This document shows positions 58,481 to 64,000 of a stretch of DNA of 64,000 nucleotides, piece after piece. The DNA lies in the NCBI RefSeq assembly GCF_000963005.1, contig NZ_JZHZ01000007.1, positions 401,646 to 465,645 of the forward strand. Direction: 5' to 3'. Position 1 is the first letter of the stretch. Every line of letters begins with the position of its first letter. Position numbers and translations under genes: made by a program. The notes under the pieces are model-generated. The model was not told the DNA's origin and did not search any database. It worked only from the letters and a program-made list of their open reading frames with translations. The stretch comes from Xanthomonas sp. GPE 39 (GTDB taxonomy: Bacteria > Pseudomonadota > Gammaproteobacteria > Xanthomonadales > Xanthomonadaceae).

Positions 58481-59066
58481 GGCCGCCGTACCTCACGAAC
58501 AGCGCATCCAGATCGTGGTGATCACGTGCGGCACAAACAGCAGCCAGCGCATGTAGGCGGCGGACCTCGGACTGGACCAACGTGTCCTGTCGGTCGGCGT
58601 ATTCCATCCGTACCCGCGTTGCCGCAGTGGCCAGCGTGGTGTTCCAGGCGGTAGCCATCGCGTTGAGCAGCGGTAACGCCTCACCATCACCGTGATCGTC
58701 CAACTGCTGGCATTGGGCATGGGCGAGATCAAGTACCTGGTCCTGTAGTGGCAACGAGCGTGAGGCGAATACAGTCCGTTGCGCTCGCAACGCCGCATGC
58801 ACTTGGTCAATCAGTAGCAACCGTCGGTAGTGGAAGCGGTAGTCGTGCAGATCTGGTGGTGCGGCTTCCACCACGCTGCCGCGCAGCCGGTATCGATACG
58901 GGGTGAGGTAGCTGAAGTCGTCTGGCACTTCCCCCCAGTGGTGGAAAGGTTCGTAACGCTCGTCGATTTCGCGGGCAAGGTGCTGTCGATCAATGTCGAC
59001 GTAGTTGATGACATACAGGATCACACCGGTCGGCATGAACTGCAGACCGGCCATTTGCAGGTACAT
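58473..59066 (-). CDS. Unknown protein between the fibre and synthetase genes
   Basis: 197 residues; ATG 59066 is chosen because GGGAG lies 6 bases before it. No family was recognised. The first 75 residues are beta-rich (GVILYVINYVDIDRQHL... YRYRLRGSVVEAAPPDLHDYRF); the rest is helical and rich in His, Ala and Leu. Directly after the fibre gene, where fibre-assembly chaperones usually lie, it may be a chaperone or a modification partner. Confidence 0.65.
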   Translation of the reverse strand: MYLQMAGLQFMPTGVILYVINYVDIDRQHLAREIDERYEPFHHWGEVPDDFSYLTPYRYRLRGSVVEAAPPDLHDYRFHYRRLLLIDQVHAALRAQRTVFASRSLPLQDQVLDLAHAQCQQLDDHGDGEALPLLNAMATAWNTTLATAATRVRMEYADRQDTLVQSEVRRLHALAAVCAARDHHDLDALFVRYGGHD

Positions 59067-59081
59067 GATCATCTCCCTGGA

Positions 59082-59630
59082 TTAACCATCTGGTGGGGAC
59101 GGTGGTGGCGGAGGCGGAGGCGGAGGCGGAGGTGGAGGTGGAGGTGGAGGTGGAGGTGGAGGTGGAGGCGGAGGCGGAGGCGGAGGCGGAGGTGGAGGTG
59201 GAGGTGGCGGTGGCGGTGGCGGTGGCGGTGGCGGTGGAGGTGGAGGTGGAGGTGGAGGCGGAGGTGGAGGCGGAGGTGGAGGCGGAGGCGGAGGTGGAGG
59301 TGGCGGTGGAGGTGGAGGTGGAGGCGGCGGCGGAGGAGGTGGTGGCGGTGCCGGTGGTTTGTAGTTCGCCAGTGCGTTGGTGATCGCGGCATTGATCAAT
59401 GCTTCAATCGCCTGCACGAGCTGATTGAGTGCGTTGTGATCGGGGGCGAGGCCACCGGCCAGGATCACGTTGCGGATCTCTTCGCTGACCTGATAGAACC
59501 AGTAATCCCCAGGTGTCGTTGCCGGTGTATTGGTGGTCGGATTGCCGTCGGTCGGATAACCGATTGACGGATTGGCGGGTAGAACGGGGGGAGTTTGGGC
59601 GGCATTGGCCTCCCAGACGCGGTTGTCCAT
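59082..59630 (-). CDS. Phage tail-fibre protein ending in 83 consecutive prolines
   Basis: 182 residues from ATG 59630 (AGGAGATCAC before it). The first about 85 residues are a normal tail-fibre N-terminal domain (PPVLPANPSIGYPTDGNPTT... GDYWFYQVSEEIRNVILAGGLAPDHNALNQLVQAIEALI). After NYKPPA the frame has 83 unbroken Pro codons (59100-59348), then SPPDG and stop. CCG, CCA and CCT codons alternate, partly as a hexanucleotide repeat. No receptor-binding domain follows. The stretch should form a stiff polyproline-II rod and needs EF-P to be translated. It is a likely substrate of the operon's hydroxylase. Confidence 0.9.
   Translation of the reverse strand: MDNRVWEANAAQTPPVLPANPSIGYPTDGNPTTNTPATTPGDYWFYQVSEEIRNVILAGGLAPDHNALNQLVQAIEALINAAITNALANYKPPAPPPPPPPPPPPPPPPPPPPPPPPPPPPPPPPPPPPPPPPPPPPPPPPPPPPPPPPPPPPPPPPPPPPPPPPPPPPPPPPPPPPSPPDG
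59100..59348. repeat. In-frame CCN tract (GGN on + strand), 249 bp
   Basis: 83 triplets of the form NGG on the + strand, many arranged as GGAGGT or GGAGGC units. Unit length is a multiple of three, so gain or loss by slippage would change the polyproline length without a frameshift. Confidence 0.95.
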
Positions 59631-59638
59631 GTGATCTC

Positions 59639-60253
59639 CTACGTGTAGCTGAAGAGCAGCGTGGTGTGAGCGGGCTTGAGCCGCCGCATCACGCACTCGA
59701 GCAATGTGTTGCGCCAGGTCGCCAGCGGATCGCAGACACGGCCATTGACCGTGAGCGTCCTGCGCGTGTCCCCGAGCGGTGCGTGGATCGTCCAGGTGTA
59801 GACCCAGCGGCCATTGGTCAGCGGGTTGTTGACCGGCGAGATGACGGTGTCGATGGCCTGCCAGCCCTCGGTGATCGTGATGGTGGAACCCAATGTGCGG
59901 GCCACGGCCACGAAGTAGGCGCGCGACTGGCCGCCGATCTGGGTGAGTCGTGAGACCAGGGCGGTCCGTCGCTGTGCAAGCGTCTGTTGACCGCTGAGCG
60001 AGGTGACGCACAGATCGGGCAAGCCGGCGACACGTTCCCAATCGGGAAACAATGCATCGGTGGTGCGCGGATCGGCCTCCTCGATGAGTTGCCAGCTGCT
60101 GGCATCGCACCGTGCCAGTTCCTGTGCCAGGCCGGTCAGTAATCGGGTGATGGCCGCGTCGGGGTCATCGGTCCAGGCTGGCCCATAGGGCAGAAGTTTT
60201 TGCAGCGATGCCAGGTAGTCGGCGGCGTTCAGTGGCTGGCTGATCTGTTGCAT
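59639..60253 (-). CDS. Mu gp48-like tail protein (DUF2313/YmfQ)
   Basis: 204 residues from ATG 60253, which overlaps the gp47 stop (TGATG). Typical features are ADYLASLQKLLPYGPAWTDDPDA near the start and a C-terminal RRLKPAHTTLLFSY. Members sit at the baseplate and help attach the fibre. The fibre gene follows 8 bp later. Confidence 0.92.
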   Translation of the reverse strand: MQQISQPLNAADYLASLQKLLPYGPAWTDDPDAAITRLLTGLAQELARCDASSWQLIEEADPRTTDALFPDWERVAGLPDLCVTSLSGQQTLAQRRTALVSRLTQIGGQSRAYFVAVARTLGSTITITEGWQAIDTVISPVNNPLTNGRWVYTWTIHAPLGDTRRTLTVNGRVCDPLATWRNTLLECVMRRLKPAHTTLLFSYT

Positions 60254-61314
60254 CACTGCCATGCCACCTTGCCCATGACTGGGATCTGGCTGCTCGGCAA
60301 CACGACGTTGGTGATCGGCGTGAGCAGGACGTAATCCCATTCCTGGGCTGCAGAGGAAATCGCAGAGCGCATGTGCGACAGCAGGATTGTGCCGCCGGGC
60401 TGACCTTCACGGGCGAGCAGATCGGTCAGCTCGGCCACAACGGCCTGTTGAACCGCCAGGGTGTTGGGACTCAATCCTGCGATTGCAAAATTGATCGGCA
60501 CGGCGAGCGGTGCATAGACCGTCACATGTGCGGTGACCGGGCGAACCGTGTCGATGTAGGTCGCCACGGCTGCGATTTGCGCGGTCGAGGGAAGGATCGC
60601 GGCGCCGGTGCCATTTCCATCGCAGACGAACGCCACGCCCACGGTGCCTTCTCCGAATTGTTCGGCCACGACCCAGGCGCGTGTAGCACCGCCGCCGGGT
60701 GCTGCCAGGGTCCATTGCACGTAGTCGTTGGCATCTCCGCCTTGCGGCGGTTTTTGGATGCGGTTGAGTAGTTTCTCGCGCAGACTATCGTCTAACTCGC
60801 GGTCGCCGCCGCCGCTCAGCGCGCCGAGGACGGCCGTGGTCTGCACGCCCAGTACCGGGGTGACCAGATTGACCGTCTGCCCGGCGTAGTTGTTGCTGGC
60901 GGCGGACGGGACGACTGCGGTGACGCTGGTCGTGGCCTGGAGCCCACTGACTGTGATGTCGGCTGTCGTTTGGAACTGTGTGCCATCGAGCGTTTGCACC
61001 AGAGTTCCGACCGGAATGTCTGCTGCATTCGGGGCCACGGTGAAGGTGATGGTGCCGGTGGCGGGGGTTGCGGTCAGGCGCTGCACGCGCCAGATGGATG
61101 CCCAGCGTTCGAGGAACTCGGCCTCGGCGGTGTCGATGATGATCTGGCGGCTGATCCATTCGATAAAACCGTATAACCCATGGGCCACGCCCGCCAGGAC
61201 GCGGGCGTAGACCTGCGCGTCGGCGCGTCGCAACACGTTGTCCTGCTGCAGCCGTTGGAACACGTCGTTCGTGGTGCGATTGATCAGGTCCGACAGGGAG
61301 GGACGGTTAAACAT
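60253..61314 (-). CDS. Baseplate J / Mu gp47-like protein
   Basis: 353 residues, typical length. It starts MFNRPSLSDLINRTTNDVFQRL and contains the conserved ATPATGTITFTVAPNAADIPVGTLVQ and GGDRELDDSLREKLLNRIQKPPQGG segments. Baseplate J proteins form the wedge of contractile tails. Its start overlaps the gp46 end by 8 bp. Confidence 0.95.
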   Translation of the reverse strand: MFNRPSLSDLINRTTNDVFQRLQQDNVLRRADAQVYARVLAGVAHGLYGFIEWISRQIIIDTAEAEFLERWASIWRVQRLTATPATGTITFTVAPNAADIPVGTLVQTLDGTQFQTTADITVSGLQATTSVTAVVPSAASNNYAGQTVNLVTPVLGVQTTAVLGALSGGGDRELDDSLREKLLNRIQKPPQGGDANDYVQWTLAAPGGGATRAWVVAEQFGEGTVGVAFVCDGNGTGAAILPSTAQIAAVATYIDTVRPVTAHVTVYAPLAVPINFAIAGLSPNTLAVQQAVVAELTDLLAREGQPGGTILLSHMRSAISSAAQEWDYVLLTPITNVVLPSSQIPVMGKVAWQ

Positions 61315-61774
61315 TCAAGAGACTCCAGAGGTTGTCGAACCTCAGCACGGCGTTGGCGTTGCCATCGGCGGCGAACAGCGTGCATTGCAGGGCCAGCGTG
61401 GACAGATCCTGGCGCTCGGCGCGCACGGCGATGCGCGCAGCGACACCGTCCTCGATCAGCCACTGCAGGGCTTCTTCGGCGTAGTCCTGTGCGCGTTGCA
61501 CCGTGCTTGGGGTGAGCTTGGCGCGCGCCAGCAGCCACAGACGTGAGCCGATGCGGTCGTTGGCCACCACGGGATAGGTGTCGCCCCACCAGCCCATGCG
61601 AAAGCCACGCGGGTCGGGCAAGGTGTCGTCGGCATTGGCCCGTCGCCAAGTGAACAAGCTGATGAGGACGGCGCGCACCAACGGATGGACCTTGTCGTTG
61701 TCGATGTCCTGGAGCAGGCCGAGCGGGGTTGTCTGGCCGCCAAAAACGGCGGTCAGGGGCATGGCGTCGCGCAT
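61307..61774 (-). CDS. Mu gp46-like baseplate protein
   Basis: 155 residues from MRDAMPLTAV; MPLTAV a few codons later is also possible. Conserved marks are HPLVRAVLISLFTWRRA, RGWWGD-like FRMGWWGDTYPV and RAQDYAEEALQWLIEDGVA. The GP46 family plays the gp25-like wedge role in Mu-type tails. Confidence 0.92.
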   Translation of the reverse strand: MRDAMPLTAVFGGQTTPLGLLQDIDNDKVHPLVRAVLISLFTWRRANADDTLPDPRGFRMGWWGDTYPVVANDRIGSRLWLLARAKLTPSTVQRAQDYAEEALQWLIEDGVAARIAVRAERQDLSTLALQCTLFAADGNANAVLRFDNLWSLLNV

Positions 61775-61789
61775 GGTGTGGACGTGGGT

Positions 61790-62428
61790 CTATTGCGTTG
61801 AATTGGGCGGTTTGCTGGTGAAGCTGTCGCCGTGACTGTCGGTGCCGCTGTGCGTGTGGCCGTTGAAAACCGCACGCATACCCACCATGGTTTTGGTGCC
61901 GCGTTGATCGCCGACATCTTGTGCCGCCGTGATGCTGGCCTCGCAGGTGATGTTCTGCGTGACGTCCAACGTTCCGACCACCTTGCTGTTGGCATTGATC
62001 GTGAGGCCGGCGTTGAAGGTCATGACCCCGCTGCCGTCACCTTGCAGTACCACGGTCGATCCGGCCTTGTCGGTCAGCTTGATGCCATTGCGCATGAGGT
62101 AGACCGATTGCCCCTGGTCGTCATGCAGGATGACTTCGCCGCTCTCCAAGCTTTTAACGCGATAGCGTCGGTCGGCCACGCACATGACGACGCCATGGGA
62201 GCGGTCTCCATCGAGGAACAGGGCGATGCATTCGGCGCCGGGCTGAGGATGGCTGGTCAAGCCATACGGCTCGAAATGCTCGACGTCGGCCTTGGATTCG
62301 CCGGCCAGCAGGCGTAGTTGCAGGCTTTGCATCTTGCTCGCCGCGTTGACCAGGGACACGGTGCCTCTGGCGACCATGTTCGATAGCCGCCTGGCATAGG
62401 GCGCCATCAGACGGTTGAACTCCATCAT
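61790..62428 (-). CDS. Mu gp45-like baseplate spike protein
   Basis: 212 residues from ATG 62428. N-terminal OB-like region (SLQLRLLAGESKADVEHFEPYGLTSHPQPGAE), then a beta-helical spike (SGVMTFNAGLTINANSKVVGTLDVTQNITCEA). It ends with the apex motif NGHTHSGTDSHGD; the His residues probably bind a metal at the tip. It punctures the target outer membrane. Confidence 0.94.
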   Translation of the reverse strand: MMEFNRLMAPYARRLSNMVARGTVSLVNAASKMQSLQLRLLAGESKADVEHFEPYGLTSHPQPGAECIALFLDGDRSHGVVMCVADRRYRVKSLESGEVILHDDQGQSVYLMRNGIKLTDKAGSTVVLQGDGSGVMTFNAGLTINANSKVVGTLDVTQNITCEASITAAQDVGDQRGTKTMVGMRAVFNGHTHSGTDSHGDSFTSKPPNSTQ

Positions 62429-62438
62429 CTGTGCTGTC

Positions 62439-63734
62439 TCATTCCACATCGGCCCAGGTGTCGGCGCCGCCGTGCTTGATGCCTTTGCCTGACTTGGCCG
62501 CCTTGGAGCGGTAACCATCGGGGGGACCGACACGCAGCTGCGTGCGCAGTCCGTCTTCGTCGAGCAGGTAATGCGCCTCGGCAATGACCATGGTCTGGTC
62601 GAAGCCGATCAGCGCGTCGCGCACAGTCACCAGCAGGTTCGGCATCCACAGTTGTCCGTCACCTTGGCGCCAGCCGGCGACCGTGTACGTGGTTTCGAGC
62701 GCCTTGGCGGCGCGGTGTGCGCGTTCGTACAGCGCGCGGTCCTGACAGGTGCCGGCATCGGCATGGCCGGCCTGCTTGAGGACCAGGACACGGAAGCGTT
62801 TGGAACGTGCATCGGCCAGACTGGCGGTGACCGGCGTGCCGGTGTCGGCGATGCCTCCTTCCAATTCGGCCATGTCGTCATCGTCACCCTGGACCTCGTT
62901 GGCATCGACGCCAAAGTCGCCGTCATTGCCTGCACGCTGGCCTTTGACGACATAGCTGGACATCACCGTCTTGAAGTCGAGTTCGCAGCTGCCGTCTTGG
63001 ATGTTCTGGCCCAACTCGAGCGTGGTGGTGGCAGTGCCGGTGCTGCCGACATCGATGAACACCAGATCGCCCAGGGCATTGTCGGTGGACAACACATGGC
63101 GCAGGCGCATCAACCGGTCGATGCTCTCGAATACGGTTTCCCCGATCTGGACGTGGTGTTCGGTGATCGGCGCGCCGGTATCGATTTCGGTCAGCACGCG
63201 CACGCCATAGGGGGCGGCCAGCGCGGCGGCGATGGTTTCCAGTTTGGCGTTACGCCAGACGTTGGTGTTGGCCGCTGCCGGCGTCACGACGGTGCCGGTC
63301 TTGCCGTCCTTGCCTTTGACGTCTGCCCACAGGCTGTGACTTGCGGTCGGTGCGCGGCCGGTATCGGGCGTGCAGCAGTCGACCAGATCGCAGGTGCGGC
63401 TGCGGCCTTTGACGGTGACGCTGATGCGCTGGCCGTCATATTGGATCGGGGTGGCATCGACATAACCGGTCAGTACCAGGTCGTTGCCGATGAAAACCTG
63501 GCAGGCGTCAAAAGGACGGATGCGACGCCACAGTGGTGGAGCCGTGTCCGCCGTTGCTGCTGCTGTCGATCCTGGCCAGCGATCCGTGACTTCCAGTTCG
63601 AAGCTACGCGCCTGTCGCTCGATCCCAGCTTCGATGCGGATCTTCTTCCAGCCGCTGAAGTCCTGGCCTCCCACCACCAGACGCACCCGATTCTCCGGCT
63701 GACCGACCGGATCGCCTGCATCACGGGTCGTCAT
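62439..63734 (-). CDS. Mu gp44-like tail hub protein (gpP/gpD type)
   Basis: About 431 residues from ATG 63734 (MTTRDAGDP); a second ATG lies four codons earlier. Hub-protein features are VRLVVGGQDFSGWKKIRIEAGIERQARSFELEVTDRWPG, GYVDATPIQYDGQRISVTVKGRSRTCDLVDC and FDQTMVIAEAHYLLDEDGLRTQLRVG. It forms the trimeric hub between tube and spike. Confidence 0.94.
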   Translation of the reverse strand: MTTRDAGDPVGQPENRVRLVVGGQDFSGWKKIRIEAGIERQARSFELEVTDRWPGSTAAATADTAPPLWRRIRPFDACQVFIGNDLVLTGYVDATPIQYDGQRISVTVKGRSRTCDLVDCCTPDTGRAPTASHSLWADVKGKDGKTGTVVTPAAANTNVWRNAKLETIAAALAAPYGVRVLTEIDTGAPITEHHVQIGETVFESIDRLMRLRHVLSTDNALGDLVFIDVGSTGTATTTLELGQNIQDGSCELDFKTVMSSYVVKGQRAGNDGDFGVDANEVQGDDDDMAELEGGIADTGTPVTASLADARSKRFRVLVLKQAGHADAGTCQDRALYERAHRAAKALETTYTVAGWRQGDGQLWMPNLLVTVRDALIGFDQTMVIAEAHYLLDEDGLRTQLRVGPPDGYRSKAAKSGKGIKHGGADTWADVE

Positions 63735-63735
63735 G

Positions 63736-64000
63736 TCAGGCTGCAATCACGCAAAGCGCATTTGGAGGGACGAAGCCTGGATGGCGGATACCGTTGCGTA
63801 ACTGGATCTCGGCATCGCGCGAGGCATCGGCATACAACTCGTAGGCCAGGGCCAGCATTGGCATCGTCTCCGGTGGCGTCCAGGATGTCAGGCGTGCCGC
63901 GCTCTGCGCTCGTGTCGTCAAGTCCGCATAGATCGCTGCGCTGGCTGTCTGCAACGCCTCGTAGGCGGCGTCTGCGCAGCGGTGCATTTCGGCGTCGAGG
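63736..64000 (-). CDS. C-terminus of Mu gp43-like DNA circularisation protein N, cut by window edge
   Basis: The open frame continues beyond base 64000. Visible C-terminal part reads ...MPMLALAYELYADASRDAEIQLRNGIRHPGFVPP, as in the Mu N family (internal tail protein). It precedes gp44 in the usual Mu order with a short overlap. Confidence 0.85.
   Translation of the reverse strand, partial: LDAEMHRCADAAYEALQTASAAIYADLTTRAQSAARLTSWTPPETMPMLALAYELYADASRDAEIQLRNGIRHPGFVPPNALCVIAA

Noticed and set aside
58830..59567. Long + strand frames across the proline tract giving Arg/Trp-rich or Ala-Glu/Val-Glu repeats
   Set aside because: They are mirror readings of the CCN repeat; no ribosome site or family feature, and the minus-strand frame has a true fibre domain.

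Overview
The window looks like a chromosome segment of a plant-associated gammaproteobacterium of the family Xanthomonadaceae, most likely Xanthomonas, perhaps an X. albilineans-like lineage. This is inferred from high GC, a bioB-bioF-bioH-bioC cluster, a Clp/CRP-type site, an S53 'xanthomonapepsin'-type peptidase and several typical Xanthomonas housekeeping genes. The exact species cannot be fixed from the sequence alone.

Bases 1-49500 are mostly core genome. In order: dsbD (cut by the window edge) with cutA; groES-groEL behind a CIRCE operator; a TonB-dependent receptor; a class I DAHP synthase with a leader-peptide attenuator rich in Phe/Tyr/Trp codons; a GIY-YIG protein; glnE; a secreted glycerophosphodiester phosphodiesterase; the S53 peptidase; an ELM1-like protein; a RutE-like nitroreductase; yceI. 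Next come a small radical-SAM locus with a Cys-rich candidate precursor peptide, a three-gene PP2C/anti-sigma/STAS partner-switching operon and aceE. After these are a gamma-carbonic-anhydrase-like protein, an aromatic-acid MFS transporter, an RND efflux operon, a RIO kinase, an HSL esterase and mnmG. The core part ends with a candidate small RNA behind a perfect CRP/Clp site, a DUF218 membrane protein, the biotin cluster, comF, ubiA and tRNA-Arg(CCG).

From about 49500 to the right edge the window is accessory. After a secreted hypothetical protein and a MASE1-type membrane protein, an AT-rich patch leads into a leftward operon of Mu-like contractile-tail genes: gp43/N end, gp44, gp45 spike, gp46, gp47 and gp48. 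These are followed by a tail-fibre gene whose normal N-terminal domain is joined to 83 consecutive prolines, then a 197-aa unknown and an asparagine-synthetase-like ATPase. Further on are a small A/B-barrel-like protein, a cupin, a prolyl-4-hydroxylase-type 2OG-Fe(II) oxygenase, a small membrane protein, a DUF5675 protein and a holin.

The most interesting reading is a phage tail or tailocin that makes a polyproline fibre and carries its own modification enzymes, chiefly the prolyl hydroxylase. Inside this operon two tandem AT-rich membrane-protein genes lie on the opposite strand, bracketed by broken copies of the neighbouring genes. This looks like a duplicating cargo or immunity cassette. 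Two other candidate systems stand out: the Cys-rich RiPP-like locus at 19.5-21.3 kb and the aromatic attenuator at 7.8-7.9 kb.
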